From positions 1 through 32,918 of the forward strand of contig NZ_QFFU01000040.1 of NCBI RefSeq assembly GCF_003131185.1: a stretch of DNA of 32,918 nucleotides, written 5' to 3'. This document shows, one piece after another, positions 23,398 through 32,635 of the stretch; the stretch's first letter is position 1; each line of letters begins with the position of its first letter. Origin of the DNA: Pseudomonas ovata. GTDB taxonomy: Bacteria > Pseudomonadota > Gammaproteobacteria > Pseudomonadales > Pseudomonadaceae. Both the position numbers and the translations under genes were made by a program. The notes under the pieces were generated by a model, which was not told the DNA's origin, searched no databases, and saw only the letters and a program-made list of their open reading frames with translations.

Positions 23398-24372
23398 TCA
23401 ACCGGCGACGAACTGTTCGGCGTAGTGACACGCCACCTGCCGGCGATCCACTTCGCGCAGGGCCGGCACCTCGCTGGCGCAGCGCGGCGTCGCGTACGGG
23501 CAGCGCTTGTGAAAGGCGCAGCCGCTGGGTGGGTCGAGGGGGTTGGGCAGTTCGCCGACGATCTTGATCTTCGGCTTCAGCGGGTCGGGGTGGATGGTCG
23601 GGGTCGCCGACAGCAGCGCCTGGGTATAAGGGTGCAGCGGACGTTCGTAAATAGCCTCCTTGGGGCCCATTTCCGCCGGCCGCCCCAGGTACATCACCAG
23701 TACCGTGTCGGCCACATGGCGCACCACCGAGAGGTTGTGCGAAATGAACACATAGGCGGTGTTGAACTCCTGCTGCAGGTCCATGAACAGGTTCAGCACC
23801 TGGGCCTGGATCGACACGTCCAGCGCCGAGGTCGGTTCATCGGCCACCAATACCTTGGGTTGCAGCATCATGGCCCGGGCCAGGGCGATGCGCTGGCGCT
23901 GGCCGCCAGAGAACATGTGCGGGTAGCGCTGGTAATGCTCGGGGCGCAGGCCGACCTGGCTCATCATCGCCTGGACCTTTTCGCGGCGCTCGGCACGGCT
24001 CAGGTCGGTGTTGATCAGCAGTGGCTCGCCCAGCTGGTCGCCGATCTTCTGCCGCGGGTTGAGCGAGGCGTACGGGCTCTGGAACACCATCTGCACGTCC
24101 TTGCGCAGTTGCTTGCGTTCGGCCTTGCTGGCGCCGGTGACTTCCTGCCCGGCAATCTGCAACGAGCCCGACGAGGGCTCTTCGATCAGGGTCAGGGCCC
24201 GGGCCAGGGTGGACTTGCCGCAGCCGGACTCGCCGACCACCGCCAGGGTCTTGCCGGCCTCCAGTTCGAACGACACGCCGTTCAGGGCGCGCACGGTGGC
24301 GTGGCCCTTGAACAGGCCACGGGAGACTTCATAGTGACGGGTCAGGTCGCGGGCAGTCAGTACGACGCTCAT
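23398..24372 (-). CDS. dppF: Dipeptide ABC transporter ATPase DppF
   Basis: A 324-residue ATPase of the Opp/Dpp class, one of two that power peptide import. Motifs: Walker A GESGCGKST, signature FSGGQRQR, Walker B VLVADEPTSALD, and the H-loop 'FISHNLSVV'. The C-terminal oligo_HPY region carries spaced cysteines in 'GCAFHKRCPYATPRC'; in related peptide transporters similar cysteines bind an iron-sulfur cluster (family knowledge, not shown here). The ATG at 24372 is chosen because AGGAGGTGG lies just upstream and its first base is the last base of the dppD stop codon (TAATG). It is the last gene of the operon; no clear terminator hairpin with T-run follows, only repeat copy B. Confidence 0.95.
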   Translation of the reverse strand: MSVVLTARDLTRHYEVSRGLFKGHATVRALNGVSFELEAGKTLAVVGESGCGKSTLARALTLIEEPSSGSLQIAGQEVTGASKAERKQLRKDVQMVFQSPYASLNPRQKIGDQLGEPLLINTDLSRAERREKVQAMMSQVGLRPEHYQRYPHMFSGGQRQRIALARAMMLQPKVLVADEPTSALDVSIQAQVLNLFMDLQQEFNTAYVFISHNLSVVRHVADTVLVMYLGRPAEMGPKEAIYERPLHPYTQALLSATPTIHPDPLKPKIKIVGELPNPLDPPSGCAFHKRCPYATPRCASEVPALREVDRRQVACHYAEQFVAG

Positions 24373-25340
24373 TACGCCACCTCCTGGTTCAAGGGATAGA
24401 AACAACGTGCCAGGCTATGCGCCTTGGGGTCCAGCGCCGGGCGCTGGACACGGCAGTTGTCGCGCACGTACGGGCAGCGCGGCGACAGCAGGCAGCCCAT
24501 CGGGCGGTCGTAGCGGCCCGGCACCATGCCCGGCAAGGTGGCCAGGCGCTCGGCGCCCATGCTGTGTTCCGGAATCGCCGCCAGCAGCGCTTCGCTGTAC
24601 GGGTGCGCCGGCACCTCGAACAGGCCCGGCACCTGGCCGACTTCCACAGCTTGTCCGGCGTACATCACGCAGACCCGCTGCGCGGTCTCGGCGACCACCG
24701 CCAGGTCGTGGGTGATCAGCACCAGGGCCATGTTCTGTTCTTTCTGCAGGCTCAGCAGCAGTTCCATGATCTGCGCCTGGATGGTCACGTCCAGTGCGGT
24801 GGTCGGCTCGTCGGCGATCAGCAGCTTGGGTTCGCCGGCAATCGCCATGGCAATTGCCACCCGCTGGCTCATGCCGCCGGACAATTGATGCGGGTAGGCG
24901 TCCAGGCGCTGGGCGGCGCCGGGAATCTCGACCTTTTCCAGCAGCTCCAGCGCGCGCTGGCGTGCGGCCTTGCCAGACAACCCCAGGTGCTGGCGCAGCA
25001 CCTCGATGATCTGGTAGCCCACGGTGTAGCTGGGGTTCAGCGCGGTCATCGGGTCCTGGAACACCATGGCCAGGTCCTTGCCGATGATCTTGCGCCGCTG
25101 CCGGGCATTGAGTTTCAGCAGCTCGTGGCCGTCGAAGTTCAGCGCATCGGCCTGGATGATGCCGGGGTGCTCGATCAGGCCCATCAGCGCCATCATGGTC
25201 ACCGATTTACCCGAGCCGGACTCGCCGACAATGGCCAGCACCTCGCCTTTGTCGACGCTCAGCGACAGGCCATCGACCACCGGCACCGCCTTGGCATCGC
25301 CGAAACGCACCGAGAGATTACGAATTTCAAGCAAAGACAT
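24372..25340 (-). CDS. dppD: Dipeptide ABC transporter ATPase DppD
   Basis: A 322-residue cytoplasmic ATPase, partner of DppF. Walker A GESGSGKS, signature LSGGMSQR, Walker B LLIADEPTTALD and H-loop 'LITHDLAVV' are intact. The C-terminal segment has the cysteine pattern 'GCLLSPRCPYVRDNC', as in DppF. The ATG at 25340 has GGAG about 7 bases upstream and lies 10 bases after the dppC stop. An upstream in-frame ATG at 25385 lies inside dppC and is rejected. Gene order B-C-D-F and tight spacing match the classical dpp operon. Confidence 0.95.
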   Translation of the reverse strand: MSLLEIRNLSVRFGDAKAVPVVDGLSLSVDKGEVLAIVGESGSGKSVTMMALMGLIEHPGIIQADALNFDGHELLKLNARQRRKIIGKDLAMVFQDPMTALNPSYTVGYQIIEVLRQHLGLSGKAARQRALELLEKVEIPGAAQRLDAYPHQLSGGMSQRVAIAMAIAGEPKLLIADEPTTALDVTIQAQIMELLLSLQKEQNMALVLITHDLAVVAETAQRVCVMYAGQAVEVGQVPGLFEVPAHPYSEALLAAIPEHSMGAERLATLPGMVPGRYDRPMGCLLSPRCPYVRDNCRVQRPALDPKAHSLARCFYPLNQEVA

Positions 25341-25350
25341 GGGAATCTCC

Positions 25351-26262
25351 TCAGGCGGCGTTCTTGAGTTTCGGGTCCAGCGCATCGCGCAGGCCGTCGC
25401 CCATCAGGTTGATTGCCAGCACGCTGAGCAAAATGGTCAGGCCGGGCAGGCTGACCACCCACCAGGCGCGTTCGATGTAGTCGCGCGCCGAGGCGAGCAT
25501 GGTGCCCCACTCCGGCGTCGGCGGTTGCACGCCCAGGCCCAGGAAGCCCAGCGCGGCGGCGTCGAGGATCGCCGAAGAAAAACTCAAGGTGGCCTGCACG
25601 ATCAGTGGTGCCATGCAGTTGGGCAGCACGGTCACGAACATCAACCGGGGCAGGGTGGCGCCGGCCAGTCGGGCGGCGGTCACGTAGTCGCGGTTCAGCT
25701 CGCCCATCACCGCGGCACGGGTCAGGCGCACATAGGACGGCAGGGACACGATGGCGATGGCAATCACGGTGTTGATCAGGCCAGGGCCGAGGATGGCGAC
25801 GATGGCCACGGCCAGCAGCAGCGAGGGCAGGGCCAGCATGATGTCCATCAGGCGCATCACGGTGGGCCCGAGCAGGCGCGGGAAGAACCCGGCCAGCAGG
25901 CCCAGCAGGATGCCGGGGATCAACGACATGACCACCGACGACAGGCCGATCAGCAGCGACAGGCGTGAGCCGTGGATCAGGCGCGACAGCAGGTCGCGGC
26001 CCAACTCGTCGGTGCCGAGGAGGAATTGCCACTGGCCGCCTTCGAGCCAGGCCGGCGGCGTCAGCAGAAAGTCGCGGTATTGCTCGCTGGGGTCATGCGG
26101 CGCCACCCAGGGCGCGAACAGCGCGCAGAACACAATGATGATCATGAATACAAGGCCGGCTACCGCGCCCTTGTTCTTGGCAAAGGCCTGCCAGAATTCC
26201 TTGGCCGGCGAGGGGTAGAGCAGGCTTTGATCGACTGCTACCGCAGGAGTGTTATCGCTCAT
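25351..26262 (-). CDS. dppC: Dipeptide ABC transporter permease DppC
   Basis: A 303-residue inner-membrane permease. The N-terminal cytoplasmic tail is followed by about six membrane helices. The characteristic OppC/DppC stretch 'LLGTDELGRDLLSRLIHGSR' comes after the first helix, and the EAA-type loop is near 'AARLAGATLPRLMFV'. The ATG at 26262 is preferred: it starts the typical tail and lies 10 bases after dppB, while an upstream ATG at 26304 overlaps dppB. It forms the channel with DppB. Confidence 0.95.
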   Translation of the reverse strand: MSDNTPAVAVDQSLLYPSPAKEFWQAFAKNKGAVAGLVFMIIIVFCALFAPWVAPHDPSEQYRDFLLTPPAWLEGGQWQFLLGTDELGRDLLSRLIHGSRLSLLIGLSSVVMSLIPGILLGLLAGFFPRLLGPTVMRLMDIMLALPSLLLAVAIVAILGPGLINTVIAIAIVSLPSYVRLTRAAVMGELNRDYVTAARLAGATLPRLMFVTVLPNCMAPLIVQATLSFSSAILDAAALGFLGLGVQPPTPEWGTMLASARDYIERAWWVVSLPGLTILLSVLAINLMGDGLRDALDPKLKNAA

Positions 26263-26272
26263 GGGAATGATC

Positions 26273-27283
26273 TCAGCGCTGATGGCGAATACGAGGGTTG
26301 GCAAGGCCGTAGAGAATATCCACGACGAAGTTGACCAGAATGACCAGGCAGGCGATCAGCAGGATGCCGTTCTGCACCACCGGGTAGTCCCGGGCGCCGA
26401 TGGCTTCGATCAGCCATTTGCCGATGCCCGGCCAGGAAAAGATGGTCTCGGTCAGCACCGCGCCGGCCAGCAGTGCGCCGACCTGCAGGCCGAACACAGT
26501 CAGCACCGGGATCAGTGCATTGCGCAGGCCGTGGATGAACACCACCCGTGCCGGCGACAGCCCCTTGGCCCTGGCGGTGCGCACGTAGTCTTCACGCAGC
26601 ACTTCGAGCATCGAAGAGCGGGTCATGCGCGCGATCACCGCCAGCGGAATGGTGCCCAGCACGATGGCCGGCAGGATCAGGTGGTGCAGCGCATCGAGAA
26701 ACGCGCCCGGCTCGTCGCTGAGCAAGGTGTCGATGAGCATGAAGCCGGTGACCGGCGGGATGTCATACAGCAGGTCGATGCGCCCGGACACCGGGGTCCA
26801 GCCCAGGCTCACCGAGAAGAACATGATCAGGATCAGGCCCCACCAGAAGATGGGCATGGAGTAGCCGGCCAGCGAGATGCCCATGACCCCATGGTCGAAC
26901 AGCGACCCTCGCTTGAGTGCTGCCGTGACCCCGGCCAGCAGGCCCAGGACCCCGGCGAACAGCAAGGCCGCCAGTGACAGCTCCAGCGTGGCCGGGAACA
27001 GCGACAGGAACTCGGTCCAGACGCTTTCCCGGGTGCGCAGCGACTCGCCGAGATCGCCCTGAGCGAGCTTGCCGATATAGTCCAGGTACTGCGCATACAG
27101 AGGCTTGTTCAGGCCCAGGCGCTCCATGGCCTGGGCGTGCATTTCCGGGTCGACCCGGCGCTCGCCCATCATCACTTCCACCGGGTCGCCCGGAATCAGG
27201 CGAATCAGCGCGAAGGTCAACAGGGTGATGCCGAAAAAGGTGGGGATCAGCAACCCCACCCGGCGGGCAATAAAACTCAACAT
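26273..27283 (-). CDS. dppB: Dipeptide ABC transporter permease DppB
   Basis: A 336-residue inner-membrane permease of the OppB/DppB family. It opens with the family signature 'FIARRVGLLIPTFFGITLLTF' split across the first helix, then 'IPGDPVEVMMG', and carries the EAA loop 'YVRTARAKGLSPARVVF'. About six membrane helices are evident. It follows the first binding-protein gene on this strand after a 67-base gap that contains a stem-loop. Such a stem-loop could lower permease expression relative to the binding proteins (inference). Confidence 0.95.
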   Translation of the reverse strand: MLSFIARRVGLLIPTFFGITLLTFALIRLIPGDPVEVMMGERRVDPEMHAQAMERLGLNKPLYAQYLDYIGKLAQGDLGESLRTRESVWTEFLSLFPATLELSLAALLFAGVLGLLAGVTAALKRGSLFDHGVMGISLAGYSMPIFWWGLILIMFFSVSLGWTPVSGRIDLLYDIPPVTGFMLIDTLLSDEPGAFLDALHHLILPAIVLGTIPLAVIARMTRSSMLEVLREDYVRTARAKGLSPARVVFIHGLRNALIPVLTVFGLQVGALLAGAVLTETIFSWPGIGKWLIEAIGARDYPVVQNGILLIACLVILVNFVVDILYGLANPRIRHQR

Positions 27284-27315
27284 TATGTGGTGATCCTCAT
27301 CGGCCTTCAGGCAAG

Positions 27316-27344
27316 CCGCCCGGCACCCTCGTGGGGGCTGGCGG
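27316..27344 (-). other. Intra-operon stem-loop between binding protein and dppB
   Basis: CCGCC (27316-27320) pairs with GGCGG (27340-27344). Inside, GC-A-CCC faces GGG-G-GC around a TCGT loop. No T-run follows on the minus strand. The place, between a binding-protein gene and its permease genes, is typical for 3'-stabilising or partly terminating hairpins. Confidence 0.45.
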
Positions 27345-27350
27345 TGTTGT

Positions 27351-28946
27351 TTACTTCACGCTCGTGGTCGAGAAGTTGTTATTGATCAGCGGGCTGACAT
27401 GAAAGCCTTCGACGTTGTGGCGCCTGGCAATGAACAGCTTGGGGTACGCCAGGCTGATCCAGGGTCGCTCCTGGATAAAGACCTGCTGTGCCTGCTTATA
27501 GAGGGCGGCGCGTGCCGCAGGTTCGCTCGTGCTGCGGGCCAGATTAATCGCTGCATCGAAGGCTGCATTGCACCAGCGTGCGTAGTTTTCGCCGTTGCGC
27601 GCCGCCTCGCACCCCAGGTTGGGGGTCAGGAAGTTGTCCGGGTCACCGTTGTCGCCGGCCCAGCCGGCAAACACCATGTCGTGCTCGCCGCGCTTGGCAC
27701 GCCGGAGCATCTCCGCCCACTCCATGACGCGAATATCCACCTTGAGGCCGATCCTGGCCAGGTCCGCCTGCAGCATCTGCGCACCCAGCAACGGATTGGG
27801 GTTGGTGACCGCGCCGCCATTGCGGGTGAACAGGGTCAGCACCTGGCCTTCGGGCACCCCCGCCTGTCTGATCAACGCACGGGCCTGTTCAAGGTCACGC
27901 GGCGGGTCTTGCAGCGCCGGGTCATGGCCGAGCAGGGTCGGCGGGTAGGGACCGACGCCGGCGGTGGCCTTTTCAGCGCCGAACAGTGCCGCCAGATAGG
28001 CCGGCTTGTCGAACGCCAGGTTGATGGCCTGGCGTACACGCACATCGGAGAGCCAGGGCCTTGAGGTATTGAGCGCCACGTAGCTGGTCATCAGGCCTTC
28101 AAGCTCGTCGATGGCCAGTTGCGGGTCGGCCTTGACCGCCTCGATGTCATCGGGCTTGGGGTACAGCGCCACCTGGCATTCATTGGCCTTGAGCTTCTGC
28201 AGGCGGGTATTGTTGTCTACCGTGATGGCAAAGACCAGGGTTTCGCTGGGTGGCGGGCCCTTGTAGTAGTCGGGGTTGGCCTTGAAGCGCACCTGAGCGT
28301 CCTTGACATAGCGGGTGAGGATGAACGGCCCGGTGCCCACCGGCCTGCTGTTGAGCCATTCGGTCTTGCCGGTCTTGAGCAACCGGTCGGCGTACTCGGC
28401 CGAATAGATCGAGGTAAACGGCATGGCCAGGTCGCGCAGGAACGGCGCTTCAGCCCGGGTCAGGGTGAAGCGCACAGTGGCGTCGTCCAGTTTCTCGATG
28501 CTTTTGAGCAGGGTGCGAAAGCCCATGCTTTCAAAGTACGGAAAACCCACCGAGGACAAACGGTGCCACGGGTGGGCCGGGTCCAGTTGGCGCTGGAAAC
28601 TCCAGAGCACGTCGTCGGCATTCATCTCGCGGCTGGGAGTGAAGTCAGGTGTGGTCTGGAACTTCACCCCGCGGCGCAGGTGAAAGGTGTACACCCGGCC
28701 ATCGTCACTGATGTCCCAGCGCTCGGCCAGCCCCGGCACCGGGTCGGCGGTGCCGGGTGTAAAGGCGACCAGCCGCTCCAGCACCGTCTCGGCCGAAGCA
28801 TCGGCGCTGACCGCCGTGGTGTACTGCACGATGTCGAAGCCTTCGGGGCTCGCTTCGGTGCACACCACCAGTGGCTTGGCCATCAGCGTCGCGCTGGCGC
28901 ACAGCAGTACCCCGACCAGAGGTCCATGCAGATACATCGGTTTCAA
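27351..28946 (-). CDS. Peptide ABC transporter substrate-binding protein, paralogue 1 (DppA-like)
   Basis: A 531-residue periplasmic binding protein of SBP family 5, closest to the permease genes. A signal peptide spans about residues 1-23 (ending TLMAKP). The peptide-anchoring motif GWAGDNGDPDNF is intact; its aspartate holds the ligand's amino group in DppA. It is the most divergent of the three paralogues in this operon, for example in 'NGGAVTNPNPLLGAQ' where the other two have a Pro-Tyr-Asn-Pro-Asn stretch. This suggests a different peptide range. The TTG at 28946 is chosen because AGGAG lies 8 bases upstream; the ATG at 28937 would leave 17 bases and is the alternative. Confidence 0.92.
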   Translation of the reverse strand: MKPMYLHGPLVGVLLCASATLMAKPLVVCTEASPEGFDIVQYTTAVSADASAETVLERLVAFTPGTADPVPGLAERWDISDDGRVYTFHLRRGVKFQTTPDFTPSREMNADDVLWSFQRQLDPAHPWHRLSSVGFPYFESMGFRTLLKSIEKLDDATVRFTLTRAEAPFLRDLAMPFTSIYSAEYADRLLKTGKTEWLNSRPVGTGPFILTRYVKDAQVRFKANPDYYKGPPPSETLVFAITVDNNTRLQKLKANECQVALYPKPDDIEAVKADPQLAIDELEGLMTSYVALNTSRPWLSDVRVRQAINLAFDKPAYLAALFGAEKATAGVGPYPPTLLGHDPALQDPPRDLEQARALIRQAGVPEGQVLTLFTRNGGAVTNPNPLLGAQMLQADLARIGLKVDIRVMEWAEMLRRAKRGEHDMVFAGWAGDNGDPDNFLTPNLGCEAARNGENYARWCNAAFDAAINLARSTSEPAARAALYKQAQQVFIQERPWISLAYPKLFIARRHNVEGFHVSPLINNNFSTTSVK

Positions 28947-28968
28947 GGTGGTTACTCCTGTGAGGACC

Positions 28969-30564
28969 TCAGTCCTTGAGGCTCACGCCGGAAAAGTTAT
29001 TGCGCCCGAACGGGCTGACCCGGAAGCCTTCGACGTTGGCCCGCAACGGCTGGCTGACGGTCGAGTGGGCAATGGGCGTGATCGGCACCTGTTGCTTGAG
29101 GTAGCGCTGCGCCTGCTGGTACAGGTCGGTGCGCTGGCCCTTGTCGGTGGTGGCGATGGCCGCCTTGACCAGCCGGTCGTACTGCGCGTCGCACCACATC
29201 GAGTAATTATTGCCGCCAATCGCCGCGCAGCTGTAGAGCGTGCCCAGCCAGTTGTCGGGATCGCCATTGTCGCCGGTCCAGCCGATCAGCGAGATGTCGT
29301 GCTCGCCGTTTTTGGTGCGCTTGAGGTACTCGCCCCACTCATAGCTGACGATCTTCACCTTCAGGCCAACCCTGGCCCAGTCGGCCTGGAGCATTTCGGC
29401 CATCAGCCTGGCATTGGGGTTGTACGGGCGCTGCACCGGCATGGCCCACAGGTTCAGCTCGGTGCCTTCCTTGACCCCGGCGGCGCGCAGCAGCTCGCGG
29501 GCCTTGTCCGGGTCGAACGGTGCATCCTGGAGGCTGGTGTCATAGGACCACTGGCTGGGCGGCATGGCATTGACGGCCTTCTGGCCGGCGCCCTGATACA
29601 CCGCGTCAATGATCGCCTGCTTGTTGACCGCCATGTCCAGCGCCTGGCGCACCTGCAGGTTGTCCAGCGGTGCATGGCGTACGTTGTAGGCGATATAGCC
29701 CAGGTTGTAGCCGGGGCTTTCGATCACCTGCAGTTGCGGATCGGCCTTCAGGCCCGGCACATCGGCGGGACGGGGGTGCAGGGTGACCTGGCATTCGTTC
29801 TTGCGCAGCTTTTGCAGGCGCACCGAGGCGTCAGTGTTGATGGCGAAGATCAACTGGTCGAGCTTGACCTGCTCGGGCGCCCAGTAGTCCGGGTTGCCCT
29901 TGTAGCGAATCTGCGCGTCTTTCTGGTAACGCTGGAAGGTGAACGGCCCGGTGCCGATCGGTTGCTGGTTGATGTCACGCGGCTTGCCGCTGGCCATCAG
30001 TTGCCCGGCGTATTCGGCCGAGAGAATCGAGGCAAAGCTCATGGCCAGGTTCTGGATGAACGCGGCATCGACAGTGTTGAGGGTAAAGACCACGGTCAGC
30101 GGGCCGGTCTTTTCCACCGAGCGGATCTTCTTGTCCAGGCCCATGCCGGTGAAGTATGGAAACTCGGCCGGGTAGGCGACCCGGAACGGATGGTCGGCCT
30201 TGAGCATGCGGTTGAAGGTGAACACCACGTCGTCGGCGTTGAAATCGCGGCTGGGGGTGAACACCTTGTTGCTGTGGAACTTCACCCCTTCACGCAAATG
30301 AAAGGTGTAGGTCAGGCCGTCGGCCGACACGTCCCAGGACGTGGCCAGGGCCGGCACGGCCACGGTGCCGCCCGGTTCGAATTCGGCCAGGCGGTTATAC
30401 AAAGGCTGGGCGGCGTCGTTGTCGGTGGCCGAGGTGTATTGCGCGGTGTCGAAACCGGCCGGGCTGGCCTCGGAGCAGAACACCAGGTTGCTGGCGGCCT
30501 GTGCAGGTGCAGCGGCCAGCAGGGCCAGGCTCAACAATGAGGTCGTTGCGAGAAGTGGGCGCAT
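28969..30564 (-). CDS. Peptide ABC transporter substrate-binding protein, paralogue 2 (DppA-like)
   Basis: A 531-residue periplasmic SBP family 5 protein. The signal peptide is residues 1-23 (ending AQA, before ASNLVFC). It has the early motif 'VFCSEASPAGFDTAQY', the peptide-binding aspartate motif GWTGDNGDPDNW and the C-terminal 'SPFGRNNFSGVSLKD'. It is clearly closer to paralogue 3 than to paralogue 1, so a recent tandem duplication of the 2/3 pair is likely. The ATG at 30564 has AAGGA about 7 bases upstream. Paralogue 1 follows after 22 bases. The exact ligand is unknown; di- or tripeptides are expected from the family. Confidence 0.95.
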   Translation of the reverse strand: MRPLLATTSLLSLALLAAAPAQAASNLVFCSEASPAGFDTAQYTSATDNDAAQPLYNRLAEFEPGGTVAVPALATSWDVSADGLTYTFHLREGVKFHSNKVFTPSRDFNADDVVFTFNRMLKADHPFRVAYPAEFPYFTGMGLDKKIRSVEKTGPLTVVFTLNTVDAAFIQNLAMSFASILSAEYAGQLMASGKPRDINQQPIGTGPFTFQRYQKDAQIRYKGNPDYWAPEQVKLDQLIFAINTDASVRLQKLRKNECQVTLHPRPADVPGLKADPQLQVIESPGYNLGYIAYNVRHAPLDNLQVRQALDMAVNKQAIIDAVYQGAGQKAVNAMPPSQWSYDTSLQDAPFDPDKARELLRAAGVKEGTELNLWAMPVQRPYNPNARLMAEMLQADWARVGLKVKIVSYEWGEYLKRTKNGEHDISLIGWTGDNGDPDNWLGTLYSCAAIGGNNYSMWCDAQYDRLVKAAIATTDKGQRTDLYQQAQRYLKQQVPITPIAHSTVSQPLRANVEGFRVSPFGRNNFSGVSLKD

Positions 30565-30768
30565 GGTAGTCCTTGTTATTCGGGGGCGCTGATCGGTCGT
30601 AGGTGATCAGGCCCTTGGTGGGCGTGCCGGGCTTGTGGCCAAGCGCGCGACAGCCGGCAACTGTATGTCAGTCGCAGGCTGCGGTATGTCGGTCTAATGG
30701 CTGAAAATGTCGTAGGAAAAGTCCTGAAAGCGGCGGCGGCGCTCATCGCAGCACCGCCCCCCGGCAAT

Positions 30769-32391
30769 TTATTTCACCCCGACGCCATAGAAGGAGTTCA
30801 GGCCCAGCGGGCTGATCTTGAAGTCCTGGACCGAGCTGCGCATCGGCTGGTAGACCGTCGAGTGCGCGATAGGCGTGATCGGCAACGCCTCCTTGAGCAG
30901 GTGTTGCGCCTGCTTGTACAGCTCGGTGCGTCTGGCCTGGTCCGGGGTGGCCTTGGCTTCCTTGATCAACGCGTCGTAGGGCTTGTCGCACCACTTCGAA
31001 TAGTTGTTACCGTTGACCGCATCGCAGCCGTACAGGGTGCCCAGCCAGTTGTCCGGGTCACCGTTGTCGCCGCTCCAGCCGATCAGCATGGCGCCGATCT
31101 CGCCTTCCTTGGCGCGCTTGATGTACTCACCCCACTCGTAGCTGACGATCTTGGCGTTGATGCCGATCTTCTTCCAGTCGGCCTGGATCATCTCGGCCAT
31201 CAGGCGGGCATTGGGGTTGTACGGACGCTGCACCGGCATGGCCCACAGGGTGATCTCGGTGCCTTCCTTGATGCCGGCTTCCTTGAGCAGGGCCTTGGCC
31301 TTGTCCGCATCGTAAGGGGCGTCCTTGATGGTGTCGTCGTAGGACCACTGGGTCGGCGGCATGGCGTTGGTGGCCAACTGGCCGGCGCCCTGGTAGACCG
31401 AGTCGATGATCTGCTGCTTGTGCACCGACATGTCCAGCGCCTGGCGCACTTTCAGCTGCGCCAGCGGGTTGGGCTGGTCGCTGCCCTTGACCTTGTCCAT
31501 GACGTTGTAGGCGATGTAGCCGAGGTTGAAACCGGCCTGTTCGGGCATCTGCAGGTTCTTGTCGGCCTTGAGCGGCTCAAGATCCGCCGGGCGCGGGTAG
31601 GCGGTGATCTGGCACTCGTTGCGCTTGAGCTTCTGCATGCGCACCGACGGGTCGGTGGTGATGGCGAAGATCAGGTTGTCCACGCGGACATCGTCAGGCG
31701 CCCAGTATTGCTTGTTGCCGGTGTAGCGGATGTTGGAGTCTTTCTGATAGCTCTTGAACACGAACGGCCCGGTGCCGATCGGCTTCATGTTGATGTCTTG
31801 GGGCTTGCCTTGCTTGAGCAACTGGTCGGCGTATTCGGCCGAGACGATCGAGGCAAAGCTCATGGCAAGGTTCTGGATGAACGCGGCGTCGACGGTGGCG
31901 AGGGTGAAGCGCACCGTGTTGTCGTCGAGCTTCTCGACCTTCTTGATGTTGGTGTCCATGCCCATGTCGGTGAAGTACGGGAACTCCGTGGGGTAGGCCT
32001 TACGGAACGGCATGTCCTTGTCGATCATGCGGTTGAAGGTGAACAGCACGTCGTCGGCGTTGAAATCACGGGTGGGCTTGAAGTACGGCGTGGTGTGGAA
32101 CTTCACGCCTTTGCGCAAGTGAAAGGTGTAGGTCAACAGGTCCGGGGCAATGTCCCAGCTCGTGGCCAGGCCCGGCACCACGGCGGTGCTGCCACGCTCG
32201 AACTGGCTCAGGCGGTTGTAGATCGCCTCGGCGCCGGCATCGAAGTCAGTGCCGGCCACGTACTGGGCCGAGTCGAAGCCTGCGGGGCTTGCTTCCGAGC
32301 AGAACACCAGGCTGGAAGCGGCCTGGGCGAACGGCGCGCCGGCCAGCAGGCTGGCACCGAGGAAAAACGGAACGACCGCGTGTTTGAGCAT
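30769..32391 (-). CDS. dppA: Peptide ABC transporter substrate-binding protein, paralogue 3 (DppA-like)
   Basis: A 540-residue periplasmic SBP family 5 protein and the first gene of the operon. The signal peptide is residues about 1-24 (AGAPFAQA before ASSLVF). The motif GWSGDNGDPDNW carries the ligand-binding aspartate, and it keeps 'AMPVQRPYNPNARLMAEMIQ', shared with paralogue 2. The ATG at 32391 is chosen because TTGAGG lies just upstream and the signal peptide begins there; ATGs further up (32412, 32535) would add a tail before it. A 204-base gap separates it from paralogue 2, wide enough for an internal promoter or processing site. Confidence 0.93.
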   Translation of the reverse strand: MLKHAVVPFFLGASLLAGAPFAQAASSLVFCSEASPAGFDSAQYVAGTDFDAGAEAIYNRLSQFERGSTAVVPGLATSWDIAPDLLTYTFHLRKGVKFHTTPYFKPTRDFNADDVLFTFNRMIDKDMPFRKAYPTEFPYFTDMGMDTNIKKVEKLDDNTVRFTLATVDAAFIQNLAMSFASIVSAEYADQLLKQGKPQDINMKPIGTGPFVFKSYQKDSNIRYTGNKQYWAPDDVRVDNLIFAITTDPSVRMQKLKRNECQITAYPRPADLEPLKADKNLQMPEQAGFNLGYIAYNVMDKVKGSDQPNPLAQLKVRQALDMSVHKQQIIDSVYQGAGQLATNAMPPTQWSYDDTIKDAPYDADKAKALLKEAGIKEGTEITLWAMPVQRPYNPNARLMAEMIQADWKKIGINAKIVSYEWGEYIKRAKEGEIGAMLIGWSGDNGDPDNWLGTLYGCDAVNGNNYSKWCDKPYDALIKEAKATPDQARRTELYKQAQHLLKEALPITPIAHSTVYQPMRSSVQDFKISPLGLNSFYGVGVK

Positions 32392-32597
32392 GGTGGCCTC
32401 AATTGTTGTCATTTTAGGAAGTGACCTGCCTGGTGAGCAGATCAGAAAGGGCTCCATGCAGGGTATATACCGAAAAGACAGTTTTGGCCTCAAAAGGACA
32501 TCACGACGGATCGCGGGCGTACAGGAATGTCGCAACGTTGTACGAATTCGCAGAAGTTGAACGTTTGCCAGGGCTTTTTGCCATCATTATCGACGCA

Positions 32598-32635
32598 ATT
32601 GTCCGACAATCGGGTGAGTGCCATGCACCCGATTG
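32598..32635. promoter_or_regulatory. Overlapping palindrome and hairpin upstream of the dpp operon
   Basis: A 13-bp palindrome, ATTGTC-C-GACAAT (32598-32610), is operator-like. Overlapping it, CAATCGGGTG (32607-32616) and CACCCGATTG (32626-32635) form a perfect 10-bp inverted repeat with a 9-base spacer. No T-run follows in either direction. It lies about 210-245 bases before the first dpp gene. Possible roles are a regulator site or the remains of an upstream terminator. Confidence 0.5.

Noticed and set aside
28687..32424. Two long plus-strand frames (28687-30540 and 30697-32424) opposite the peptide-binding proteins
   Set aside because: They are similar to each other only because they oppose paralogous genes. 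The minus-strand frames have signal peptides, ribosome binding sites and SBP motifs.
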